This document shows, in pieces, positions 1 to 6,794 of a DNA stretch of 64,000 bases. Each line of letters starts with the position of its first letter. Position 1 is the stretch's first letter. The stretch covers positions 1-64,000 of the forward strand of contig CAYRNY010000005.1 in assembly GCA_964425755.1 (NCBI GenBank), written 5' to 3'. Under the pieces are notes generated by a model, which had not been told where the DNA came from, searched no databases, and worked only from the letters and a program-made list of their open reading frames with translations. This DNA is from CAYRNY01 sp964425755. Lineage in GTDB: Bacteria; Chloroflexota; Anaerolineae; Aggregatilineales; Aggregatilineaceae. The position numbers and the translations under genes were made by a program.

Positions 1-59
1 ATGCGGTGTGCGCGCAGGTCGCCTAATTTTGACTGACAACTTTTGCACGCACCCCCCCA

Positions 60-88
60 TTGGAATAACCAGATAAAATTGCTAAAAT
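60..88 (+). promoter_or_regulatory. Candidate sigma-70 promoter of the first aldehyde dehydrogenase gene
   Basis: A TTGGAA hexamer at 60-65 and a TAAAAT hexamer at 83-88 are separated by 17 bases in the only AT-rich stretch before the gene at 201. The remaining leader of about 100 bases shows nothing else I can name. Called by eye from the consensus. Confidence 0.4.
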
Positions 89-200
89 TAGAAATAATCC
101 GCCTCGGCGGCACGCCTCAATAGAGACTTTACTGCCGCACGCGTGCCGGCGGGTGTAGATAGATTTGACGCAAAACAGAGGGTAAAGGAGCGCGAGCAAC

Positions 201-1709
201 GTGACCGTTTTAACCAAGAGCGAAACGACAGCCGACGTCCGCGAATACGGGCAGTACATCAACGGTGGGTGGGTGCCATCCGACAGCGGGCAGTGGTTCG
301 AGACGACCAATCCGACCACCGGCGAGGTGTTGGCGCGCTTCCCGCGGGGCAACGCGAGCGACGTTGACCGCGCGATCAAAGCGGCGCAGGCGGCCTTCCC
401 GGCGTGGAAGAAGGTCCCCGCCCCGAAGCGCGGCGAGATCCTGCTGCGCGTGGCGCGGATCATGCGCGAGCGGAAGGACGAACTCGGTGCGCTGGTCACG
501 CGCGAGATGGGCAAGGTGATTGCCGAGGGGCGCGGTGACGTGCAGGAAGCGATCGATTTCCTCGAATACATCGCGGGCGAGGGCCGCCGCATGTTCGGCG
601 AGACCACGCCGTCCGAGCTGCCCAACAAGTTCAACATGACCGTGCGCCAGCCGATCGGCGTGGTGGGGCTGATCACGCCCTGGAACTTCCCGACCGCGAT
701 CCCGATGTGGAAGGCGGGCGCGGCGCTGATCACCGGCAACACGATCGTGTTCAAGCCTGCCGAGCAGACGCCGCTGTGCCTGGCCGCACTGGTCGAGATC
801 TTCGAAGAGGCGGGGCTGCCGGCGGGCGTGTTCAACGTGGTCAACGGCTACGGCCCGGAGGTCGGCGCGCCGATCGTGGAAGACCCGCGCGTCAAGGCGA
901 TCTCGTTCACCGGCGGCGTGGAGACCGGCGCGATCGTGTACACGTCGGCGGCGAAGCTGCTCAAGCCGGTGGAGCTGGAGCTTGGCGGCAAGAACCCGCA
1001 GATCGTGATGCCGGACGCGAACCTTGAGCTCGCGCTGGACGGCGTGCTGTTCGGCGCGTTTGGCACGGCAGGGCAGCGCTGCACCGCGACCAGCCGCCTG
1101 ATCCTGCACGAGGATGTTTACGATACGTTCCTCTCGATGCTGGTCGACCGCACGCGCGAGATGGTGCAGGGCGATCCGCTCGATCCGCAGACCGACATCG
1201 GCCCGGTGATCGACGCGGAAGCGGGCGAGCGCATCATGGGCTACGTCGAGTCCGGCAAGCGCGAGGGCAATCTCGTGCTGGGTGGCAAGCGGCGCACCGG
1301 TGGCGCGTTCGACCGCGGCTTCTTCATCGAGCCGACGATCATCGAGACTGCGCACGGCACGCGCATCAGCACGGAAGAGATCTTCGGACCGGTGCTGAGC
1401 GTGATCAAGGTCGGCAGCTACGACGAGGCGATCGCGGTGGCGAACGACGTACAGTACGGGCTGTCGTCGTCGATCTACACCAAAGACGTGAACCTCGCCT
1501 TCCGCGCGATCGAGGAACTGGAGACCGGCATCACGTACATCAATGCGCCGACGATCGGTGCGGAGGTGCACCTGCCGTTCGGCGGCACGAAAGGCACCGG
1601 CAACGGCGGTCGCGAGGCCGGTTCGGTCGCGATTGACGAGTTCACCGAGATCAAGTCGGTGTTCATCGACTACAGCAACCGGCTGCAGAAGGCGCAGATC
1701 GAAGACTGA
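201..1709 (+). CDS. NAD(P)-dependent aldehyde dehydrogenase
   Basis: A 502-residue member of the aldehyde dehydrogenase superfamily, which oxidises an aldehyde to a carboxylate with NAD(P). The expected landmarks are present: the TPWNFP segment near residue 160, the catalytic-base glutamate E260 in ELGGK, the nucleophile C294 in the GQRCTATS context, and the EIFGP motif near residue 395. Length is normal for the superfamily. The start is GTG at 201, chosen because AAAGGAG lies 12 bases upstream and the conserved fold begins soon after. A terminator follows, so it seems to be a single-gene unit. The sequence resembles semialdehyde-oxidising members (ketoglutarate semialdehyde or ALDH7-like types), but the substrate cannot be fixed from sequence. 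The regulator and importer downstream are more than 1 kb away, and a link to them is only possible. Confidence 0.93.
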   Translation: MTVLTKSETTADVREYGQYINGGWVPSDSGQWFETTNPTTGEVLARFPRGNASDVDRAIKAAQAAFPAWKKVPAPKRGEILLRVARIMRERKDELGALVTREMGKVIAEGRGDVQEAIDFLEYIAGEGRRMFGETTPSELPNKFNMTVRQPIGVVGLITPWNFPTAIPMWKAGAALITGNTIVFKPAEQTPLCLAALVEIFEEAGLPAGVFNVVNGYGPEVGAPIVEDPRVKAISFTGGVETGAIVYTSAAKLLKPVELELGGKNPQIVMPDANLELALDGVLFGAFGTAGQRCTATSRLILHEDVYDTFLSMLVDRTREMVQGDPLDPQTDIGPVIDAEAGERIMGYVESGKREGNLVLGGKRRTGGAFDRGFFIEPTIIETAHGTRISTEEIFGPVLSVIKVGSYDEAIAVANDVQYGLSSSIYTKDVNLAFRAIEELETGITYINAPTIGAEVHLPFGGTKGTGNGGREAGSVAIDEFTEIKSVFIDYSNRLQKAQIED

Positions 1710-1738
1710 ACGCCAGCAATTCGCATCGAGTCGCGAGG

Positions 1739-1775
1739 GGATGTCTGTGCATAGCGCGGGCATCCTTATTTTTGT
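1739..1775 (+). terminator. Rho-independent terminator of the aldehyde dehydrogenase gene
   Basis: Bases 1739-1765 fold into an 11-bp stem containing three U-G pairs with a CATAG loop. The T-rich tract TTATTTTTGT follows directly. It lies 30 bases after the stop codon at 1709. Confidence 0.65.
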
Positions 1776-1797
1776 CTCTGGCGGCGTTGCGGCTGGT

Positions 1798-2190
1798 TTA
1801 GCGGTGCGTGCGTTTTTGCGCTTGTTCCTCGTCCAGCAGCGCGGCGAGCGTGGCATCATCGGCGGGCAGTTCCCCGTCGTCCGTGCGCCCGATATCGTCC
1901 AGCACGCGCCGTTTCAGCGATTCTTTGAACGCGGCGCGCTCGTCCTCGTCCATCAGCTCCAGCAGCATGCTGAGCCTGTCTTGCGGCTCGCGCTTGGCTT
2001 TTTCGCGCTGCGCCGTCAGCACGGCGACGACATCCGGGACCAGGACCAGCGCGATCGTCATGATCAGCGCGACGCTGATCGGGACGGCTAACAGCGCGGG
2101 GCTGGAACTGCCGACAGCAATTCCGATCGCCACCAGCGCCATCGAAAACCAGATCGTAGCGAGCAGTCCACCTCGGTCAGAAGACGACAT
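1798..2190 (-). CDS. Small membrane protein of unknown function
   Basis: A 130-residue protein. Two hydrophobic segments fill roughly residues 8-28 and 34-58, followed by a charged cytoplasmic tail rich in Arg, Glu and Asp that is probably helical. I chose the ATG at 2190 because GGAG precedes it by about 10 bases; an in-frame start five codons earlier has no ribosome site. The tail repeats short acidic stretches (MDEDE and DEEQ types). No catalytic motif is visible and I do not recognise a family. It is convergent with the aldehyde dehydrogenase and lies between two terminators, so it is probably transcribed alone. The coding call rests on the clean ribosome site and the membrane pattern. 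Confidence 0.6.
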   Translation of the reverse strand: MSSSDRGGLLATIWFSMALVAIGIAVGSSSPALLAVPISVALIMTIALVLVPDVVAVLTAQREKAKREPQDRLSMLLELMDEDERAAFKESLKRRVLDDIGRTDDGELPADDATLAALLDEEQAQKRTHR

Positions 2191-2284
2191 GGTGAGTATC
2201 TCCATTAGGTGTAAGATATCTACCTGTACGCAAATCTGGGCGTTATGGTGCGCGGCGTGGCGCGGTCACGCTACAAAACGGGGC

Positions 2285-2319
2285 AAACAAAAACCCGCTT
2301 CACGGGCTGCAAAGCGGGT
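2285..2319 (-). terminator. Rho-independent terminator of tRNA-Gln
   Basis: Read on the minus strand, an 8-bp stem (2312-2319 with 2293-2300) closes an 11-base loop and is followed by a T-run broken by single bases. It begins 9 bases after the tRNA 3' end. Confidence 0.8.
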
Positions 2320-2327
2320 GTTCAGGC

Positions 2328-2398
2328 TGGGGGTCCTGGACTCGAACCAGGAATGACGGTTCCAGAGACCGCTGTTTTGCCGATTAAACTAACCCCCA
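2328..2398 (-). tRNA. tRNA-Gln (anticodon CUG)
   Basis: A 71-base cloverleaf reads on the minus strand. The acceptor TGGGGGT pairs with ACCCCCA. The anticodon loop CTCTGGA sits on a 5-bp stem and gives anticodon CUG. The T arm is CCTGG-TTCGAGT-CCAGG. The D arm lies between TTTAATCGGCAAAAC-type bases. The unusual U-starting acceptor is typical of bacterial glutamine tRNAs. CCA is not encoded. A promoter and a terminator of its own flank it. Confidence 0.95.
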
Positions 2399-2412
2399 AT
2401 TTCAGTGGCGGC

Positions 2413-2441
2413 ATTGTAGCATAGGGCCGGGCGCTTGGCAA
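2413..2441 (-). promoter_or_regulatory. Sigma-70 promoter of tRNA-Gln
   Basis: On the minus strand TTGCCA (2436-2441) and TACAAT (2413-2418) are 17 bases apart. This places the start of transcription a few bases before the tRNA 5' end at 2398. Confidence 0.75.
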
Positions 2442-2684
2442 GGGTATTTTGCGTGCGTTTCCCGGTGTAGGGTGGCCCATCCACGCGATCCGGGACGGTA
2501 GCACGGGCAGGCTGATCAAGGAAGTGACGCCGGAGCTGGTCGCGCCGGGACCGTCGTCGCTGCTGCGTGTTATGGGGTGCTGGCGGTGTGCCGGATTGCG
2601 GGCGGTGCACGTTGCGTGAGGGTTTCCAGGTGTTACATACAAGTCCCTAACAGTTCTTTTAGAACAATTTAAGAGGATGTCATT
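2442..2684. other. Intergenic stretch without a supported gene
   Basis: No open frame here has a ribosome site or a recognisable product. The only structure I see is the short inverted repeat GTTCT-TTT-AGAAC at 2653-2665, just before the candidate small RNA. It could be an operator for that transcript. The rest looks unstructured. Confidence 0.5.
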
Positions 2685-2826
2685 TACAATGAGAAGCACA
2701 ATGATGCTGTGCTGATTGGAGTGGGGAAGTTGTCTCTAGCGGAACTGTAACGGGGCGTTTGGGATATTCAGCACAGCGCACAAGACTCCGCCGGGTTACC
2801 AGGTAGCCCGGCGTTTTCCTTTTTTG
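2685..2826 (+). ncRNA. Candidate small structured RNA ending in an intrinsic terminator
   Basis: A TACAAT -10 hexamer at 2685-2690 is followed by a long-range perfect 10-bp pairing: 2706-2715 with 2768-2777. This closes a domain of about 52 bases with a possible inner AGTT/AACT pairing. A strong terminator then follows at 2789-2825. The predicted transcript is about 130 bases. No start codon with a ribosome site lies inside. It may be an independent small RNA (a 6S-like RNA is one thought) or a terminated leader. It matches none of the riboswitch, SRP or tmRNA cores that I can recall. The -35 element is poor, so the promoter part is weak. Confidence 0.45.
2789..2825 (+). terminator. Rho-independent terminator of the candidate small RNA
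   Basis: A GC-rich stem of about ten pairs (CGCCGGG at 2789-2795 with CCCGGCG at 2807-2813, continued inwards through the intervening bases) is followed by TTTTCCTTTTTT at 2814-2825. There is no coding gene on this strand for 1 kb upstream. Confidence 0.8.
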
Positions 2827-2937
2827 GGGGCCGTGCACGGCGGCCCGCGCCAGGGCGACTGCATCAAAAACTCGTCGCTGTGCAGCGTGCTCCCGTCCTT
2901 GCGTGGATAATTCCGCTACTGGCAGCACACGTTTTGT

Positions 2938-2967
2938 TTGGATTCTGTGCAGAAGTCACGCTATAAT
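2938..2967 (+). promoter_or_regulatory. Candidate promoter of the GntR regulator gene
   Basis: A perfect TATAAT lies at 2962-2967, with a weak TTGGAT -35 at 2938-2943 (18-base spacing). Transcription would start near 2974, directly against the shared 15-bp site at 2976-2990. Confidence 0.55.
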
Positions 2968-2975
2968 ATATTTAA

Positions 2976-2990
2976 ATCTATAGAGAATTG
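2976..2990 (+). promoter_or_regulatory. Candidate GntR operator, copy 1
   Basis: The 15-mer ATCTATAGAGAATTG contains the 8-bp palindrome TCTATAGA and lies at the expected transcription start of the regulator gene. Its exact reverse complement occurs at 6713-6727, before the first permease gene. Location and palindromy suggest a repressor site; this is inference. Confidence 0.5.
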
Positions 2991-3017
2991 AACTGCTAGT
3001 TAATAAATGTTCTTACC

Positions 3018-3761
3018 ATGAGCGATCACATTCTGTCCCAAATCCAGGTCAAAAAGAATGCTGCTATTCCGATTTACCAGCAGTTGCAGCAGCAGCTTGA
3101 ACGCTTGATCCTTGAAGGTACATGGCGGCTTACCGAGCCGCTGCCATCCGAGACTATGCTGGCAGAGCGCTTGAACATCAGCGTGATGACGGTGCGGCAG
3201 GCGATGGCGCAACTCGTCCACAAAGGGTTAATCTACCGCGAAAAAGGGCGGGGCACGTTCGTCACCCCGCAGCCCCTCGACCACCACCTGCAACGCCTTG
3301 AGAGCTTCTCGGAAGATATGCGCGCGCGCAACTTGATTCCGGCGTCCGAAACGCTGGCGTTTGAAATCGTGCCGGTTCCGCTGCGCATCGCGCCGCGCCT
3401 GCGGTTGAACGTGGGCGATTCGGTGCTTCACCTCAAGCGGTTGCGGTTGGTTGACGAGCGCCCGGTCGCGCTGCACGATGCGTACGTTACCCGCACCGAC
3501 CTGCGGCGCGGGGCGCTGGAACGGCACGGTTCGCTGTACGCCGCGCTGGGGGAACTGGGCGTGGAGCTGTCCGAAGCCGACGAAACGCTTGAAGCGGTCG
3601 CGGCGGATGTGACGATCGCGCGGTTGCTGGCGATCAAGCCCGGCGCGCCGCTCTTGAAGGCCACGCGCGTCACATGGGACCAGGCCCACCAGCCGGTCGA
3701 GCATGTCGTCGCGCACTACCGCGCGGACTTCTACCGTTACACGGTGCGGTTGCGGCGGTGA
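3018..3761 (+). CDS. GntR-family transcriptional regulator with UTRA effector domain (HutC type)
   Basis: A 247-residue regulator. Residues about 18-85 form the GntR winged helix-turn-helix, with the typical pattern IYQQLQ, LPSET.LAE, S.MTVRQA and GRGTFV. Residues about 100-245 form a UTRA ligand domain. HutC-type regulators are usually repressors released by a small molecule linked to the pathway they control. The start is the ATG at 3018; its ribosome site is weak. A nucleoside-type ABC importer and nucleoside-catabolic genes follow in the same direction, so a nucleoside or sugar phosphate is a reasonable effector guess. A possible operator sits in its own promoter, suggesting autoregulation. 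The class is clear; the ligand is inference. Confidence 0.9.
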   Translation: MSDHILSQIQVKKNAAIPIYQQLQQQLERLILEGTWRLTEPLPSETMLAERLNISVMTVRQAMAQLVHKGLIYREKGRGTFVTPQPLDHHLQRLESFSEDMRARNLIPASETLAFEIVPVPLRIAPRLRLNVGDSVLHLKRLRLVDERPVALHDAYVTRTDLRRGALERHGSLYAALGELGVELSEADETLEAVAADVTIARLLAIKPGAPLLKATRVTWDQAHQPVEHVVAHYRADFYRYTVRLRR

Positions 3762-3874
3762 GTGGCCACCGGGCCGCGCCAAACCGTCCGCGCGCGTTCG
3801 TTACGTTTTCCCGGAAGCAGGATGACGGGCCGGGAAGCACTATCGCACACGTAATTAGACAAGGAGTTTTAACT

Positions 3875-4975
3875 ATGCGTAGGCTTGCAGGTTTAGTGGT
3901 AATTTTAGCGCTGGTGCTGGCTGCGCTGCCGGTCGTGCCGCGCGCCGAAGGCCAGGGCGATCTCTCCGTCGCGATGATCATCGCGCAGGGGGGATTGGGC
4001 GATCGTTCGTATAATGACTCCGCGTTCGCCGGGCTGACGCTGGCCGCGTCTGAGCTGGGCGTTCAGGTATTCCCGATCGAGTCGCAGGACCCGGTCGGGG
4101 AAGCCGAGCAACTGCTGCGCACAGCGGCGGAAGCCGGATTCGACCTGGTGATCACGCTGGAGTTCAGTCACTTTGAACCGTTGGATCGTATCGCACCGGA
4201 TTATCCCGACACCACCTTCGCGATCGTTAACGTGGTGGTGGACCAGCCCAACGTCGTGTCGATCATGTTTGACGAGCATACCGGCTCGTTCCTGGCGGGC
4301 GCGCTCGCCGGGCAGGTGACGACTCACACCGAGCTGGACCAGGCCAACGCGGACAGCGTGATCGGCGTGATCGGCGGCGTGAAGTCCAGCGGGATCGACG
4401 TGTTCCTGTATGGCTATCTACAAGGCGCGTGCGCGGTGAACCCGGATGTCCAGGTGCTGATGGCTTACGCGAACGACTTTGGCGACCCGGCCAAGGGCCG
4501 CGAGATGGCGCTGGCGATGCACGAGCAGGGCGCGGACGTGGTGTTCCAGGTTGCGGGCGGCACGGGCGCGGGCGTGATCGAGGCGGCGAAGGACGAGAAC
4601 TTCTTCGCGATCGGCGTTGACAGCGACCAGGATTACCTGGCCCCCGGCAACGTGCTGACGAGCATGCTCAAGCGCGTGGATGTGGCGATCTACAACACCA
4701 TCGAACTCGCGCTGAACGGCGAGCTTGAGGGCGGATCGGTGCTGCAGTACGGGCTTGAGGAAGGCGGCGTCGGCCTGTCGGAGATGACCTACACACGCCA
4801 CCTGATCCCCAGGGAATTCATGGAAACCGTCAATGAGATGGAAGCCCAGATCATGGCGGGTGAGCTGGACGTGGTCGATATCCGCGTGCTGGACGGCGAG
4901 ACGTTCGCGATCGTGGACGAGAACCCGACCTGCGCCGGTGTCGAGGCGCTGCACGCCGCGCTCGCGGCGGAATAG
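3875..4975 (+). CDS. BMP-family ABC transporter substrate-binding protein (nucleoside type)
   Basis: A 366-residue exported binding protein of the basic membrane protein (BMP/PnrA) family, whose studied members bind nucleosides. The ATG at 3875 has a clean AAGGAG 8 bases before it; longer upstream readings in frame lack a ribosome site and would precede the signal peptide. Residues 1-25 form a signal peptide (Arg-Arg, a hydrophobic core, then VPRAEG). No lipobox cysteine is visible, unusual for a family often made as lipoproteins. The mature protein opens with a beta strand and the GGLGDRSYND segment typical of the family, and later has FQVAGGTGAGV and the GVDSDQDY ligand-loop region near residue 248. 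It lies between the GntR regulator and the importer ATPase. Confidence 0.92.
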   Translation: MRRLAGLVVILALVLAALPVVPRAEGQGDLSVAMIIAQGGLGDRSYNDSAFAGLTLAASELGVQVFPIESQDPVGEAEQLLRTAAEAGFDLVITLEFSHFEPLDRIAPDYPDTTFAIVNVVVDQPNVVSIMFDEHTGSFLAGALAGQVTTHTELDQANADSVIGVIGGVKSSGIDVFLYGYLQGACAVNPDVQVLMAYANDFGDPAKGREMALAMHEQGADVVFQVAGGTGAGVIEAAKDENFFAIGVDSDQDYLAPGNVLTSMLKRVDVAIYNTIELALNGELEGGSVLQYGLEEGGVGLSEMTYTRHLIPREFMETVNEMEAQIMAGELDVVDIRVLDGETFAIVDENPTCAGVEALHAALAAE

Positions 4976-5013
4976 TGCTCCGGGCGCGTTAAGCCTGTTG
5001 TCTCTGGCGTGAC

Positions 5014-5065
5014 ATCCGGCCTCTTTGCTCCGCGCAGCGCAGTATGGCGGGGGCAGGGGCCGGAT
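5014..5065 (+). other. Inverted repeat between binding-protein and ATPase genes
   Basis: ATCCGGCC at 5014-5021 pairs exactly with GGCCGGAT at 5058-5065 around a 36-base GC-rich interior. No T-run follows. A hairpin here could protect the binding-protein transcript or reduce read-through, as in many importer operons with an abundant binding protein. Confidence 0.4.
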
Positions 5066-5124
5066 CGACGCGCCGCTGGTAGTCGCGTGGTTATCGAACG
5101 GCGAGAACACAGACGATACACCGT

Positions 5125-6669
5125 ATGCCTTACTTGCAGATGAGCGGCATCACCAAGTATTACCCCGGTGTTGTCGCAAATGACGATGTAGATTTCGCGG
5201 TTGAGCGCGGCGAGATTCATGCGCTCGTCGGGGAGAACGGCGCGGGCAAGTCCACGTTGATGAACGTGCTCTACGGCATGGAGCGTCCCGACGCCGGGGA
5301 AATCTTCCTCGAGGGCCAGCCGGTCACGATCCCCAATCCCCAGGTAGCGATCCGGCTGGGCATCGACATGGTGCACCAGCACTTCCAGTTAGTCCCCTCA
5401 CTGACCGTCGCGGAGAACGTCGCGCTCGGTTATGAGCCGCGCCGGGGGCCGTTCGTGGACCGCGCGGCAATGCGCGCCCGCGTGCGCGAGCTGTCGGAAC
5501 AGTTCGGCCTGCGCGTTGATCCGGATGCGACGGTGCGCGACCTGTCGGTCGGCGTGCAGCAGCGCGTCGAAATCCTCAAGCTGCTCTATCGCGACGCGCG
5601 CCTGTTGATCCTGGACGAACCGTCCGCCGTGCTCACGCCGCAGGAAGTCGAAGACCTGTTCGCGGTGCTGCGGCGGCTGGTTGAGGATGGACGCACCGCG
5701 ATCTTCATCACGCACAAACTGCGCGAGGTGATGGCGATCTGCGACCGGGCGACCGTGTTACGCCGGGGGCGCGTGGTCGGCACGGTGACGGTCAGCGCGA
5801 CCGAACCGGAGACGATCGCGCAGATGATGGTCGGGCGCGACCTGGCCCCCGTGCAGCGTGCGGATGCCGGGCCGCCACCGGAGACCGCCGCCGCCGTGCT
5901 GGACGTGCGCGACCTGGTGGTGCACGACGATCGCGGCCTGCGCGCGGTGCACGGTGTGAGTTTTGCGGTGCCGCAGGGGACGATCGTGGGGCTGGCCGGG
6001 GTTGAGGGTAACGGCCAGCACGAGCTTGTCGAAGCGCTGGTCGGCGTGCGCAAGCCTGAAGCGGGCGCGATTTTGCTGGACGGGCAGTCCATCACGCACG
6101 CGCCGAACCGCCGCCGCCGCGAGCTGGGCATGGCGATTATCCCAGAAGACCGCACCCACGCGGGCCTGAGCCTTGAGTCCACGCTGGTGGACAACATCGC
6201 CGCGACGCGGTATTACCGCCCCCCGTTTTCGCGGGGTGGCATCCTCGCGCCGGGACGGATGCGTGCAGCGGCTGAATACGCGATCGCGCAGTTCGATATT
6301 CGCGCGCGCGGGCCGGGCGCGCGCATCAGGACCCTGTCCGGCGGCAACGCGCAGAAGGTCGTCGTCGCGCGGGAGTTCGATGGCGTCGAAGGGCAGGATG
6401 TCGTGCCGCGCGTGTTGATCGCGGCCCAGCCCACGCGCGGGCTGGACGTGGGGGCGACGCAGTTCGTGCACAGCGAGTTACTGCGGTTGCGCGCGGCAGG
6501 GACCGGCGTGCTGCTGGTCTCGGCGGACCTGGACGAACTGCTGGCGCTCGCGGATCGCCTGCTGGTGATCTTCGAGGGGCGCATCGTCGGGACGCTGGAC
6601 GCGGAATCCGCCACGCGTGAGGCGCTCGGCCTGCTGATGGCGGGGCGCGTGGACTCGCAGGCGGTGTGA
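5125..6669 (+). CDS. ABC transporter ATP-binding protein, double ABC domain (nucleoside/sugar CUT2-like)
   Basis: A 514-residue cytoplasmic ATPase with two ABC domains in tandem, as is standard for BMP-type and CUT2 importers. Domain 1 (about 5-240) has a full Walker A (GENGAGKST), Q-loop, LSVGVQQR signature and Walker B (LLILDEPSA). Domain 2 (about 262-505) has a degenerate Walker A (GVEGNGQHE), the LSGGNAQK signature and a Walker B-like strand ending in AQPTRGLD. The weakened second P-loop is normal in this family, so one site probably does most of the hydrolysis. It follows the binding protein after 149 bases and powers the two permeases downstream. Transport of nucleosides is inferred from family and neighbours. 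Confidence 0.93.
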   Translation: MPYLQMSGITKYYPGVVANDDVDFAVERGEIHALVGENGAGKSTLMNVLYGMERPDAGEIFLEGQPVTIPNPQVAIRLGIDMVHQHFQLVPSLTVAENVALGYEPRRGPFVDRAAMRARVRELSEQFGLRVDPDATVRDLSVGVQQRVEILKLLYRDARLLILDEPSAVLTPQEVEDLFAVLRRLVEDGRTAIFITHKLREVMAICDRATVLRRGRVVGTVTVSATEPETIAQMMVGRDLAPVQRADAGPPPETAAAVLDVRDLVVHDDRGLRAVHGVSFAVPQGTIVGLAGVEGNGQHELVEALVGVRKPEAGAILLDGQSITHAPNRRRRELGMAIIPEDRTHAGLSLESTLVDNIAATRYYRPPFSRGGILAPGRMRAAAEYAIAQFDIRARGPGARIRTLSGGNAQKVVVAREFDGVEGQDVVPRVLIAAQPTRGLDVGATQFVHSELLRLRAAGTGVLLVSADLDELLALADRLLVIFEGRIVGTLDAESATREALGLLMAGRVDSQAV

Positions 6670-6712
6670 CGGCGCGCATGGGGACGCTATACGGGCCGCC
6701 TTTTTTTCAGGG

Positions 6713-6727
6713 CAATTCTCTATAGAT
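6713..6727 (-). promoter_or_regulatory. Candidate GntR operator, copy 2
   Basis: This 15-mer is the exact reverse complement of the site at 2976-2990. It follows a run of seven T's (6701-6707) after the ATPase gene and precedes the first permease gene. A TATAAC hexamer at 6743-6748 could serve an internal promoter that the site would control. Confidence 0.45.
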
Positions 6728-6794
6728 ATGGCTGTCCGGCGTTATAACGCAACTTTTGTTTGGCCGTAAGCACAATGCCAGGATAAGTCAGACG

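Noticed and set aside
210..1859. Long minus-strand open frame of 549 codons opposite the first aldehyde dehydrogenase
   Set aside because: It is antisense to a clear enzyme gene. Its translation is rich in Arg, His and Gln without motifs, as expected in GC-rich DNA.
2653..2665. GTTCT-TTT-AGAAC as a LexA-like SOS box
   Set aside because: The spacing and orientation do not fit the known GAAC-N4-GTTC box, and no SOS gene is near.
6756..6794. TTG start 13 codons before the chosen start of the first permease
   Set aside because: No ribosome site precedes it. The ATG at 6795 has AGGAT upstream and is followed at once by the hydrophobic region.
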